From positions 618,745,255 through 618,809,254 of the forward strand of contig NC_081409.1 of assembly GCF_030272615.1 (NCBI RefSeq): a DNA stretch of 64,000 bases. Reading direction: 5' to 3'. The notes below the pieces were generated by a model that was not told the DNA's origin, searched no databases, and saw only the letters and a list, made by a program, of their open reading frames with translations. The stretch comes from Cryptomeria japonica (Eukaryota; Streptophyta; Pinopsida; Cupressales; Cupressaceae). Made by a program: the position numbers and the translations under genes. Below, piece after piece: positions 10,257 to 20,893 of this stretch. The stretch's first letter is position 1; every line of letters begins with the position of its first letter.

Positions 10257-10788
10257 ACTTAGAAGACACAAATTCACATTTTTGGACACAAATGTGCTTT
10301 CCTGACATAAACACGCATTTATTACATTACCTAGCATGCATTAATGACAACATTTATTGCAACAAAGTACAAGGAGGTTTTGTGGTACTCACCAGCTCTC
10401 CTGCATTTGCTGGCCTCTGGAATCGGCGAATGTGATCGAATCTGTGAACCAATGCCATCACTGCTGACTGTTGCTACTCTATTCTCACTCTACACTCTGA
10501 TCTCTTAGGTGTGTGGATGACAATGAGGATGTTTTCCCCTCGTGGTCTATCTTATAGACTACCCTAGCCCTAGCCCTCGTCTCTCGAGTCAGTCTTCATT
10601 ATCCCGTGACTCTGTCACTTTATTCGGTCCATCCATTCTAGCCTTTCTTTCTTATCGAGAGATTGTCTATGATCTTTTCAGGCATTTTCATCCAATCTCT
10701 CGAGGGGGCATATCATTCCCATCTTGTGGCAATTTTGTATCAGTTCATATTATCTTCTTTGAAACAACGCGACAGGCCACATTGTCTC

Positions 10789-10802
10789 AAAGAGGGGCAA
10801 AA
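10789..10802 (+). promoter_or_regulatory. Element A polypurine tract
   Basis: AAAGAGGGGCAAAA directly precedes the 3' LTR. The identical 14-mer precedes the 3' LTR of element C. It is the expected plus-strand DNA primer. Confidence 0.85.
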
Positions 10803-11621
10803 TGTAGACACCCAAAATTGTCCAGTCTAAATTTATTTAATTATCTAGGCTTAATTCTTCTATTAATTAAATAAATCTTTATTTATTTAATTAATTCATT
10901 TATCCTCTTCTAGCCTTATTTCTCATTTAAATAAATACATTTATTTATTTAAATTATCCTTTTCCTAAATTAAATAAATATCTTATTTATTTAATTGATC
11001 TCACTCCTATTAATTAAATAAATCTTTATTTATTTAATTAATTCATTAACCTTTTCTACCCATGACACATGTCATTCATCTCTTAATTCATACACTACCT
11101 TCCCCTTTCATTATTTTATTATTTCTTTTACCTACCCTCTAATCATAGCTGACCTCCTTTTACACCTCTCAATCTTATCCCTCCATTTCATATAGTGTCT
11201 TCTATATAAGAGGATACTTCCTTCATTATCAACCCTAATCAATCATTCTAATCAATCTATGCATCTTAATCAATTGATTACACTCATTATGCATTCAGCC
11301 CCCCGTTGACTACTTGACTACACTACGCTTTTGAACATAGGTGATTCTACTTGCAACCACATTTCCATTCTTTGTTGAGCTCTTGTGCACACATAAAATC
11401 TGAGAGCAAATATATCAAGCAAGATCAATGGAGATAGGAAGAATGGAGATCCAAACCCTATTGGACATGTGATGGTATAATTTTTGTGATTTCATTTGAT
11501 TTGCATTGTCTTAGGCAATCTTCATATGTTATGGTGGATTTTTGTTGTTGTTAGGCTAGGGTTTTGTGGTTGAATCTATTTAATCTTTCAACATTGTTGT
11601 TATCCATTTTCACCATATACA
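10803..11621 (+). repeat. Element A 3' LTR
   Basis: This 819 bp copy of 188-1024 starts TGTAGACA and ends ATACA, with TATATAAG at 11203-11210. Small deletions relative to the 5' LTR lie in the A/T-rich first part; the rest is closely similar by eye. Confidence 0.9.
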
Positions 11622-13931
11622 ATATACATATTCTTTTGCATTGAAATCACATGTACGCAATTGCAATCAAACATATTAATATCACATAAATGATTGAATT
11701 GTTGATTTATCTAATTGTCTATAAGAATATTGTAATTACAATTAACTAAACTACTTCACATATTATGCATGACAAATCCATTCATGTTGTATGTATCTAA
11801 TTCAAGGGAATACATGACTGACAAATGATAAGACATTACTAGCAAGAGTATACCCTTTTCTTCTTTCTTTCTATTTAAATATTAGTATCTTATAATACTT
11901 CCATTTGAAGGTATAATCTAAAGCATAATCATGGATACAATGAAGGTTGCAATTACATAGTAGTACAATCGTGAGATTAACTCACTTCTTATACAACATT
12001 CATAATCTAATACATGATAAAAGTATCTCAAGTCATGAAGTAATCAATACATAAATTTTCTTCAATGATCCATAGTCAACAGGAAGGAAGAACCAAGTCC
12101 ATGCTTGAAGAAAGCACCAACAAGAGGTAAAAACTCGAATGGAAAAAAGCTCCAACCACCCGACCAAAGTGGAACCTACAAGGAACCACCCCCCGAGCTA
12201 GGAGATGTCGCTAGATCCCAACTCACACTCAAAACCTAGGTTGACACTTTAATTAAAGGGACTAAAACCAAAACAACTTACACACACACAAACCATACAC
12301 CAAGTAAACGAGAATCAAAAGACTCTAAAGGCCAATAAATATCAAATTGTAAACATGAAAGTAAAGCAAGGGGACTCACATGTATGCAAGGAGTGTCATC
12401 GCATGCTAGACCAAAAACAAGGCACTAGCCTATGGGCATGCAGAACCATCTTGACCTTGAGAGAGAGACCAAGGGAGATTAGCTTACCATCTCCATGGTC
12501 TTCTCATGCTCAGCCTAAAACATCCTCCCTAGGACTGAGTTATGAGGCACTGATAAGATATTAGATCTTTTTAATTATCTAACTACCCATAACCATTCAT
12601 TAATTAGTTATCACTTGATTAAAATATTGTAAACTCCCTTATGCCCAAAAGGTTTAGACTTCACGCATCCTTACAAGGAACCTCATGAAACTCCATCTCT
12701 TATGAACCCTGGGTGTTGTAAAGGAGCCCACTCCCTTTAGATGGATCTAAAATAAACAATCTGAGAGGCTCTTACACAAGATAATAAATTTGACACAAGC
12801 GTCAACAATGCCATGCCACAACATACACTTACCCAAAATACCAAACAACAACACATATAAAAGAATGAGCCTCTTAGCTAAAAGAACATAACCAACTCAT
12901 AACACTACTGCAGCAAAATTATTACCAACACTGCGAGGTTGTCACATTCACTACCATAAAATCAGTAGCATAGATAATCCATCCTCATGGAAGGATCATC
13001 ATGAGGGTATGTCTAGATAACCAAAATTAAACTCATAAATGGAAATTATGAAAAATTCAAATTAAACATCGATTTTAGAATGATTACACAAACGGCCTCC
13101 AAAAATAAGAACATAGATCACAAGACACTCGACTAGCACTAGGTTGAGTAATGAAACAAATTGGGGCAGTGAATATTTTATGCTTAGCCCACGCTATCAC
13201 TCATGGGCTCTTCCCAATTCATGACCGAAAAACATAATTAATATATCAGGACTCTTAGTTAAGAAGACATGGCTTATAAAACAAATCAATAAGTTCTTAT
13301 AGCTGAAACATTTATTTTATGCTATCAAATGATCACTCCAAATAAACACATTTACACATCCAGAGGTCATGCAGCTTGGACCACTCAAGCAGAGCAACAA
13401 ATCAATTTTTGAAGTCGTAATTCAAAATTACCTCTCTTCTGTAATGGAAGATGGAGGAATATCCAGGATTCATAAGGTATATTTATACACATATGCATAT
13501 ATATCCAACATCATTTTAATATTACAAAATGACATAATAATAATATTAATAATACGATTGTATACACCATCGTATTATATTATTACTATTATTATTGTTT
13601 TAAATGTCATTTTGTTTGTTATTCTATATTATTATTTTATTATTTTAAATATTTAATTTTATTTAATAACTGCTCACGATGTTTGTCTTGGCAGGATCTC
13701 TTATAATAATTTCTCTTCTAGTTATTGGTATCATATTAAATAGTGGTTTGGAGAGTTGTGCCTCATAGACAGGGATGGCCCAACTTTGAAGCTTATTTTG
13801 GATTTTTGGATGGGTGCACTTCTACCTGGTGTTTCACTTTCACAGTTTTCTCTTGTAGGCCTCTTCTGACTGCTTCCTTTATATCTAATGAGGCTTGTTA
13901 TGTAATTGGGATGGGTTTTTCAGTGGATTGT
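11622..13931. other. Unclassified DNA between elements A and E
   Basis: No convincing gene or element end is seen. The stretch is A/T-rich with a few mixed segments (about 12060-12240, 12640-12760). It rejoins 23254 onward once element E is removed, since ATTGT flanks both sides. It may be part of an older long LTR, by analogy with the GC-rich repeat block at 23547-23790, but I cannot show its ends. Confidence 0.4.
13524..13615. repeat. Inverted repeat, 92 bp foldback
   Basis: ACAAAATGACAT (13524-13535) is repeated inverted as ATGTCATTTTGT (13604-13615). A second nested pair, TAATACGAT (13550-13558) and ATCGTATTA (13569-13577), is symmetrical within it. It could be a degenerate miniature foldback element. 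Confidence 0.55.
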
Positions 13932-14525
13932 TGTCATGCCCATAATTGAGGGCAAGAACGAGATAAATTCTTTTTTTAAAATCACATCTTTAATCATTAA
14001 ATGTTTAGAGTTAACTAGCTCAAGTAATCAAAATTAATTTAAATAATAGAGAAGTTCTAATTGAATAGTTTTATGAGCGTCTTTAATTTACTTAACAATA
14101 ATTAAATAGTAAATTAAACTAAGTCAACTAAAGAGTCGATCATAATTGCAAATGCATATCTTCCTATAGAGTTTAATCACATGCATCTACGTCTAGGAGA
14201 GTTAAAAATTAAACCCTTTTGCCCATTAAGTTACATTTAGAATTTAAATTCCCTAGTTGTTTAATTTCAAATATCTAAATTTATTTAATTAAAATTTAAT
14301 AATAATTCCACATATTTCAATTTTTAAATATCTCAACCCATTTAGATTCACAATTAAATATTAGCTGCATTAAAATTTAATTCATAACATCTCAATATTA
14401 TTAAGTTTAAAACAAAAAAATATTAACCTCATTAATATTTAATTTATGACATCTCAATATTTTTAAATTTAAACAAAAAAATTAAATATTAACCTCATTA
14501 ATATTTATTTCATAAACATCTCCAC

Positions 14526-14567
<42 letters not shown>

Positions 14568-15081
14568 AACTATATTCCCTAGGGTAATGCCCATGCAAAC
14601 CCTAACCCTTTTTTTTTATTATAAAATAAGGCTCTCCTTATTTTATTTTATTTTCATCAACACATTTTTACCCTAGCCCTACCCGGGATAGGGTGTTTTT
14701 TTTTTTTTCTTGCTTTGATTCGGGACTATGCAGGGTCAAATGGGTGGCCACCATGGCAAATGGTGGAGGAAGGATGTGGAGGGAAGAGTTCTGAGAGGGT
14801 GGCAGTGAGCGGCTTGGCCAAGGCCACCCACTGTGCAATGCACAGTGTTCAGCCCGGCCGAGCCACTGCACACTGCATAGTGTTCGACCCTACCAACCAT
14901 TGTGCACTACATAGTGCTCGGCCCACTGACCCACTGTGCACTGCACAGTGGTCGGCCCGCCATCCACTATGCATTGCACAGTGGGTTCGGCCTGGGCCGA
15001 CCCCCCCCCCACAAATCAAGTTTTATTTATTATTTTTTAAAAGTTTGTTAAATAATTTTTTTTTTTTGTTTATTAAAAATA

Positions 15082-15112
<31 letters not shown>

Positions 15113-15613
15113 CTTTTAATATATATTTATTTATATATATATATTATATATATATATATATATATTTTTTTTAATTGCATATTGGATCAAGGTTTTTTTT
15201 TTTTTTTTTAAAGTATATAATGATACTGCTATTTTGAAATATTTTTCAACAGATAAGTTATAGTCATCGGATTTAAATCAAAGTTTATTATTTTTTTTAT
15301 TTCTTAAATGCCAAGTAGCTAAAAATAAAATCAGATAGTTTTCTTAATCCTTAGATTTATTTCCTGCAATTAAATGATTGATAGCATTCCCTATAAAGTT
15401 AAACAACAACTATATAAATAGGATATTCTCTAAATTTAATAGACTATTTAACTCTAGATTTTATTTTCTGCAAATTAACAGAATAACAGATTTTTCAATA
15501 AATCTAAACAACAACTATATAAATGATAGAGTCTAATAAGGTGTATTCAGTAATTGCATTATCCTAGATTATTTGAATTAAACTTAGAGACATGCATGAG
15601 GAAATAACTAAAC
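13932..15613 (-). repeat. Element E 3' LTR, truncated
   Basis: The sequence matches 19361-21403 of the 5' LTR and then ends abruptly two bases from the integrase stop. About 1.85 kb that begin the 5' LTR (21404-23253) have no counterpart here. One deletion therefore probably removed the rest of integrase and the start of this LTR. It includes a (TG)n tract near 14535-14565, a palindromic array and (AT)n near 15090-15165. Confidence 0.75.
14826..14995. repeat. Palindromic GC-rich array, element E 3' LTR
   Basis: About five units contain CACTGTGCAATGCACAGTG or close variants, each a near-perfect 9-bp inverted repeat around one base, separated by TTCGGCC-like linkers. The copy in the other LTR (20526-20770) has about seven. 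Confidence 0.75.
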
Positions 15614-15615
15614 AC

Positions 15616-15860
15616 TTAACATTCAAGGAAATGATATAATCGTCTCAGGTCGGCATGCATCTTCTTAACTTCGGGATGCACTGCATAAGGAGCTCTATGC
15701 ACCTCCGTGACAATAAACTCTCCCAATCCCCTGGAAGAAGGTACATAGATGTGCCCTCTATGGCGTAATAGTCCATCGGACTCCAAAGAATAATCCACAT
15801 ATTTCCCCTCTAGAGTAACCTGAAATTGTATCACCTGACAAACCTCTACATACCATCCAT
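15616..15860 (-). pseudogene. int: Element E integrase N-terminal fragment
   Basis: After RNase H the frame continues into the segment that precedes and starts the integrase zinc-binding domain, with VTEVHRAPYAVHPEVKKMHA (compare the HHCC start of Ty3/gypsy integrases). A TAA at 15616-15618 ends it, and LTR sequence starts at 15613. The CX2C half of the finger, the DD35E catalytic core and any chromodomain are absent. E cannot encode integrase. Confidence 0.75.
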
Positions 15861-16400
15861 CCTCTGGCAAACGTTGTAGTATACGGTCTCTCAAATCCAT
15901 GACCATAAATATGGTGTAAACCTCGTGACGTCTCCTACTCAAGGCATTTGCAACTAGGTTTTCCTTTCCTTTGATGAAGTGAATGTCACAATCATATTCG
16001 CACAAGAACTCCATCCATCTCCTTTGACATGCATTAAGGTTTGGCTGAGTGAAAATGTACTGAAGACTCTAATGGTCTGAATGAAGCTCAAAATGGCGAC
16101 ATAAAAGGAAGTGTCTCCACCTCACAAGTGCATGCACTACTACTACAAGCTCAAGGTCATGAGTAGGATAATTAAGTTCATGAGTCTTAAGTTTCCTAGA
16201 CTCAAAAGCTATAGCCCTACCATCTTGGATAAGAACTGCTCCTAAACCCTCTAGTGAAGCATCTGTACAAACCATGAAGTCAGCTAAGGGATCTGGTACA
16301 ACAAGGATAGGTGCGCTAGTGAGTGCCCTTTTGAGTTCCTGAAAGGCCTTCTTGCACTTCTCTATCCACTCAAATTTCTTCCCTTTATGCTGAAGAGAAG
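15860..16400 (-). pseudogene. rnh: Element E RNase H
   Basis: RNase H degrades the RNA strand during reverse transcription. The segment has MVCTDASLEGLGAVLIQDGR with the first catalytic Asp in TDAS, then FESRKLKTHELNYPTHDLEL with the catalytic Glu neighbourhood, and HFELHSDH with the following Asp. KGKENLVANALSRR, the usual end of the Ty3/gypsy domain, lies near 15930-15990. A stop at about 16069 splits the domain. Confidence 0.8.
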
Positions 16401-17170
16401 TAATAGGATGTGCGACTCTGGAGAATCCCTCAACAAAACATCAGTAATAACCTACTAAGCCTATGAAGCTCCTAACCTCTGTCACACTGGTTGGTGCTGG
16501 CCAATCCATAATAGCCCTGATCTTTGATGGGCCAATTGAGATCCCATCACCGGAACTAACATGTCCAAGGTACTTGACCTCTAATCGAAAGAAAGCACAC
16601 TTTGTCAAACTGCCAAACAACTGATTATCCCACAAACACTGCAATACCCATTTCAAGTGCTCCTCATGCTCCTTCTCATTCTGAGAATATATCAGTATAT
16701 CATCGAGCACAATTACAAAGTGATCCAGAAATGTGCAGAATACCCTATTCATGAGGCTCATAAAAACAACTGAAGCATTTGTAAGACCGAATGGAACCAC
16801 GGTGAACTCATAGTGGCTATATCTAGTACGAAATGCGGTCTTGTGGATATCACTTTTCACTATTCTCAGCTGATGGTATCCTGATTTCAGATCAATTTTG
16901 GAAAAGACTTTGGCACCCTGAAGTTGGTCGAATAAATCATCAATTCTGGGCAAAGGATATCAATTCTTGATGGTTACTTTATTTAACTGTCGATAATCCA
17001 TACATAATCAGAGAGATCCGTCCTTCTTCTTAATGAAGATGACTGGTGCACCCCAAGGGGATACGCTAGGATGAATATGACCCTTCTCAAGGAGTTCCTC
17101 AAGCTGTATTTTGAGCTCATTAAGCTCATTTGTGGTCATCCTATAAGGTTCTCTGGAAACTGGCTCAGCT
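16400..17170 (-). pseudogene. rt: Element E reverse transcriptase
   Basis: Reverse transcriptase copies the genomic RNA to DNA. Motifs in order on the - strand are [73 protein letters not shown] and the catalytic box [10 protein letters not shown] (usual form F.DDILIYS). The thumb region [20 protein letters not shown] follows. Stops are visible near 16438, 16954 and 17013, several of which replace residues normally Trp, Arg or Gln. Confidence 0.85.
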
Positions 17171-17790
17171 CATGGTACAAGGTCTATATGAAAGTCAATC
17201 TCTCTATGAGGCGGCATTCCAGGTAGCTCTGAAGGAAACACATCTGAATATCCCTTAAGGATAGGATGGTCGTGAAGTGATGTTTCCTTTTCTTCCTCTT
17301 CTCCTCTATCACTGATAGTGATAGCAAAAAGCTGACATCCCTTTTGCATGCTCCGCTTAAGCTGCATTGCGGAGATCATATGAAGAGACACAGGTCTCTG
17401 AATCCCAGTGATAACTATGGGTGAACCATGATCATCCTCACACTCGATATTTTTTAGGCAACAATCCATCTTGGCTCTGTGGGCATAAAGCTAATCCATG
17501 CCAAGTACGATACCATAAGATCCAAGTGGTGTCACTCTAAGGTCTACTAAAGTGGTGGTCTTGCCAATCTGTAGCTGACATGCCCTAACCTCTGATTCCA
17601 CTGACACTCTAGCCCTTGAAGCTAACTCCACTTCTCAACTGACACCCTATCTAGTTGCCACTAGCCCGCAACACTCCACAACCAATGGAGATATAAAGGA
17701 GTCAGTAGCTCTTGAATCAAATAAAATAGATACATTATTACCTTTGATCATACCTGCAACCTTGATGACCGTGGCCTGGTGCTCAGCCTA
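17170..17790 (-). pseudogene. pro: Element E protease region
   Basis: VSILFDSRATDSFISP, near 17701-17730, is the aspartic protease active site; Gly of DSGAT is replaced by Arg. Downstream, SAMQLKRSMQKGCQLFA and YSDVFPSELPGMPPHREIDF are the standard linker into reverse transcriptase. A stop near 17490 separates the two parts. Confidence 0.75.
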
Positions 17791-17892
17791 GCGGTTGTCA
17801 ACTGCTACGAATACTCTAAGGGACCTGCCCATATCACCAACTGTCTGCTCTGAAGCAGCCATTCGTTGATTCCCTACCATCTGACCCTGAGG

Positions 17893-19182
17893 GCAATCCC
17901 TCGCCATATGCCCCATGGCTCCACATATAAAGCAAGCACCCCATGCCTAAAACTGGGCACCTTGAGGCCTAGAGAAACCCTATCCTCCTATCCTGCTAGA
18001 TCCGCTGTACCCACCCCTGGAGGACTGTTGAGTCCTCACTGGAGGTGTGTAAGGCACCTACACTCTCTGATCTCGCCTCTGACCTTGAGACTGCCACTGC
18101 TTGGGATTTGTACCCTACTGATACTATGGAGGCTTCTACCTCTGGTTCTATTGTGATTATTGCAGAGGAGGGGGTTTGGAGAACCCCTGTGAGTTTCAGT
18201 TATTTTCCTTCCAATGGGGTTTCTGAAATCCATAAGTTTGGGTGTAGGGTTTTAGTTCTGAAACTGATCCCTAGTATCGTGTGGTCTAACCTAAATCTCC
18301 TCTACTATCAATGCCTTCTCCATGGCAACCCGAAGGCTCTCTGGAGTGGACATCCTCGATGGCCTTGCTATACTGGCATTTAGCCCTTTGATGAAGTGGT
18401 TGATGAGAAGTTTCTCATCCTTTAGATAATCCATTTAAGGCAAGAGCTCAAAGAATTTTCTCTCGTATTGGGTCATAGATAAGCCCTTTTGTTGGAGGTT
18501 GTGAAACTCATATATCTGACACTGCCTGAAATGTTCTGATAGGTACCTCTCCTTGAACCTCTCTGTAGATATCTCCCAAGTGAGAGTATCAGGAACTAAT
18601 CCACACTTATACTCCTCCTGTCTCCACCATGTGGAGGTTGTTCCTCTCAATAGATGGACTGCGACACATGCTTTTAGATTTCTCTCGTAAGAGCACAATG
18701 CAAAGCACCTCTCAAGGCTCAAAAACCATGCCTCAGCTTCTACCCCATCGATAGAACCCCCCAAAAGATGGTGGCTAGTGGTGCATAACCTCCCTGATAA
18801 GATCCCCTGGATCCTGACGAGCTCTCTCAAAATAAACTGGCTCCACCACTGGAGGTGGTCCTGGTAGGTGTACAGACTCTGTCTCATTCCCACCCTGACT
18901 CTCTACAGGAATAGGAGGTGGACTCTTGCTCCGTTCCCTATCAGCTGATCTATGGCTCGCAGAGTTCTGATTTCTAACATGATGGTCCTCTGCTAGAAGC
19001 CTTTCCTAAACTATACCAATTAGGTTCTGGATTGCTTCTAAGAGGTTTCGGTTAGGATCATTTGGCTGTTCAGGAGGAGGTTCTGGGTTCTCTTCCGGAA
19101 CTGATTCCTCTCTATCTACCTCTTCGCGTGCACACCTAAGACCCCTTCCATGCTTGCAAGCTTGTCGCGTAGTCGGAGGCAT
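17893..19182 (-). pseudogene. gag: Element E gag
   Basis: The start at 19182 (MPPTTRQACKHGRGLRC) is a typical chromovirus gag opening. The capsid-like core is at 18435-18893, with EAEAWFLSLERCFALCSYE, LLRGTTSTWWRQEE and RYLSEHFRQCQIYEFHNLQQ, the retrotransposon gag signature. The nucleocapsid knuckle CFICGAMGHMARDC is at 17893-17934. The opening and the core are in different frames, so at least one frameshift is present, and there are stops around 18432 and further downstream. Confidence 0.8.
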
Positions 19183-19345
19183 CACAAGAAAAATAAATAA
19201 ATAAATTAATTAATTAATTAACTAATTTCTTGGAAAAATATTTAATTAATTAAATTTGAATGTCCTAGAAAATTAATATAACAAAATTAATTCAATAATT
19301 TAAAGCGAAACGTAATGGAGAAAGGTTCCTAGTGTTGGAAACCTT

Positions 19346-19357
19346 GCTCTGATACCA
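19346..19357 (-). promoter_or_regulatory. Element E primer-binding site
   Basis: On the - strand TGGTATCAGAGC lies two bases inside the 5' LTR end. It is the standard complement of the 3' end of plant initiator Met tRNA. Confidence 0.9.
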
Positions 19358-19991
19358 AAATGTCATGCCAAAAATTTAGGGCAAGAACAGGATAAATTAT
19401 TATTTTTAAATCACATCTTTAATCATTAAATTGACAAAAATAAAGTGTGATAACATGTCTTGTCTTAACTATGTTTAGAGTTAACTAGCTCAAGTAATCA
19501 AAATTAATTTAAATAATAGCAAAGTTCTAATTGAATAGTTTTATGAGCATCTTTAATTTACTTAACAATAATTAAATAGTAAATTAAACTAAGTCAACTA
19601 AAGGGTCAATCATAATTGCAAATGCATATCTTCCTATAGAGTTTAATCACATGCATCTACGTCTAGGAGAGTTAAAAATTAAACCCTTTTGCCCATTAAG
19701 TTACATTTAGAATTTAAATTCCCTAGTTGTTTAATTTCAAACATCTAAATTTATTTAATTAAAATTTAATAATAATTCCACAGATTTCAATTTATAAATA
19801 TCTCAACCCATTTAGATTCACAATTAAATATTAGCTACATTAAAATTTAATTCATAACATCTCAATATTATTAAGTTTAAAAAAAAAAAATATTAACCTC
19901 GTTAATATTTAATTTATGACATCTCAATATTTTTAAATTTAAACAAAAAAAAAAAATATCAACCTCATTAATATTTATTTCATAAACATAT

Positions 19992-19993
<2 letters not shown>

Positions 19994-20032
<39 letters not shown>

Positions 20033-20038
20033 CATTCA

Positions 20039-20118
<80 letters not shown>

Positions 20119-20270
20119 TGTGTGTATATATATATATATATATGAATATGTATATATATATATATATATATTATAATTACTAATATGATAATATAATAAT
20201 ATGATATCTGTATATATATATATATATATAATAATATAATATATATACATATATATATAACAATATATAT
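19994..20270. repeat. (CA)n and (TA)n microsatellites in element E 5' LTR
   Basis: An uninterrupted CA run (about 19994-20026) passes into long TA runs up to about 20270. The 3' LTR has a much shorter TATATATG-TGTGTG tract at 14527-14565 in the same place, so the tract changed length after insertion. Frames of alternating Ile-Tyr here are artefacts. Confidence 0.9.
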
Positions 20271-20525
20271 TATATTCCCTAGGGTAATGCCCATGCAAAC
20301 CCTAACCTTTTTTTTTTTATTATAAAATAAGGCTCTCCTTATTTTTTTAAATTTTCATCAACACATTTTTACCCTAGCCCTACCCGGGCTAGGGTTTTTT
20401 TTTTTTTTTTTCTTGCTTTGATTCGGGACTGTGCAGGGCTGAATGGGTGGCGGCTATGGCAAATGGTAGAGGAAGGCGGTGGAGGGCAGAGTTCTGAGAA
20501 GGTGGCAGTGAGCGGCACGGCCAAG

Positions 20526-20770
20526 GCCGCCCACTGTGCAATGCACAGTCTTCGGCTCGGCCGAGCCACTGTGCACTGTACAGTGTTCGGCCCTGCCGAC
20601 CACTATGCACTGTACAGTGTTCGGCCCTGCCGACCACTGTGCACTGCACAGTGCTCAACCCGCCGACTCACTGTGCATTGCACAGTGCACAGTGGGCGGC
20701 CTTGGCCGTGCCGTTGTGCACTCTACAGTGTTCGGCCCTGCCGACCACTATGCACTGCACAGTTCTGAAC
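20526..20770. repeat. Palindromic GC-rich array, element E 5' LTR
   Basis: About seven units of CACTGTGCAYTGCACAGTG type, 30-45 bp apart, are joined by TTCGGCCCTGCCGAC-like linkers. It is strikingly GC-rich in an A/T-rich LTR. Each unit can fold as a short hairpin. Confidence 0.8.
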
Positions 20771-20862
20771 CCGTCGACCCTCCTGCCCCCCCCAAATCAA
20801 GTTTTATTTAATTATTTTTTTAAAGTTTGTTAATTAAATTTTTTTTTTGTTTATTAAAAATA

Positions 20863-20893
<31 letters not shown>

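Larger units (their letters stand above)
9395..10458 (-). pseudogene. Antisense plant mobile domain gene in element A, two exons, truncated
   Basis: PMD proteins are plant proteins of the MAIN/MAIL type, some host-encoded and others carried by mobile elements. Here the gene is antisense to gag-pol. Exon 1 (10458-10393) starts ATG and has 22 codons (MALVHRFDHIRRFQRPANA...). A GTGAGT donor follows. The intron is 9852-10392, and a TTGACTGCAG acceptor opens exon 2 at 9851. Exon 2 shows the hallmarks LTALAERWHSE, FHLPMGEMTVTLEDV and RILRIPIDGEL. Both joints are in phase 0 and match the antisense gene of element C. At least three in-frame stops are visible, two of them where R or Q is usual. After VISGFLC similarity to C ends, so the C-terminal two thirds are lost. 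Spliced structure is predicted, not shown. Confidence 0.75.
188..11621 (+). mobile_element. Element A: Tat-lineage Ty3/gypsy retrotransposon, internally deleted
   Basis: Two direct LTRs (188-1024 and 10803-11621) start TGTAGACA and end ACA. They are flanked by ATATC (183-187) and ATATA (11622-11626), a 5-bp target duplication with one mismatch. A purine tract AAAGAGGGGCAAAA precedes the 3' LTR. Inside are gag, a retropepsin region and only the C-terminal end of integrase; no reverse transcriptase or RNase H is present. An antisense PMD gene lies between integrase and the 3' LTR. The order and the protein motifs match the Tat/Ogre branch. The element could move only with enzymes supplied in trans and is now full of stop codons. 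Confidence 0.9.

Noticed and set aside
12355-12564. Possible host exon (69-codon frame)
   Set aside because: No domain, no splice context, and the region is unclassified repeat-like DNA.
14715-15119. Open frames of Cys/His/Ala/Leu-rich peptides over the palindromic arrays (also 20389-20833)
   Set aside because: They are translations of tandem GC-rich repeats in LTRs, open in several frames at once.
18045-18383. Open frame on the + strand
   Set aside because: It lies opposite the gag gene of element E, which is clearly on the - strand.
19975-20298. Long Ile-Tyr frames
   Set aside because: Pure (TA)n and (CA)n microsatellite translation.
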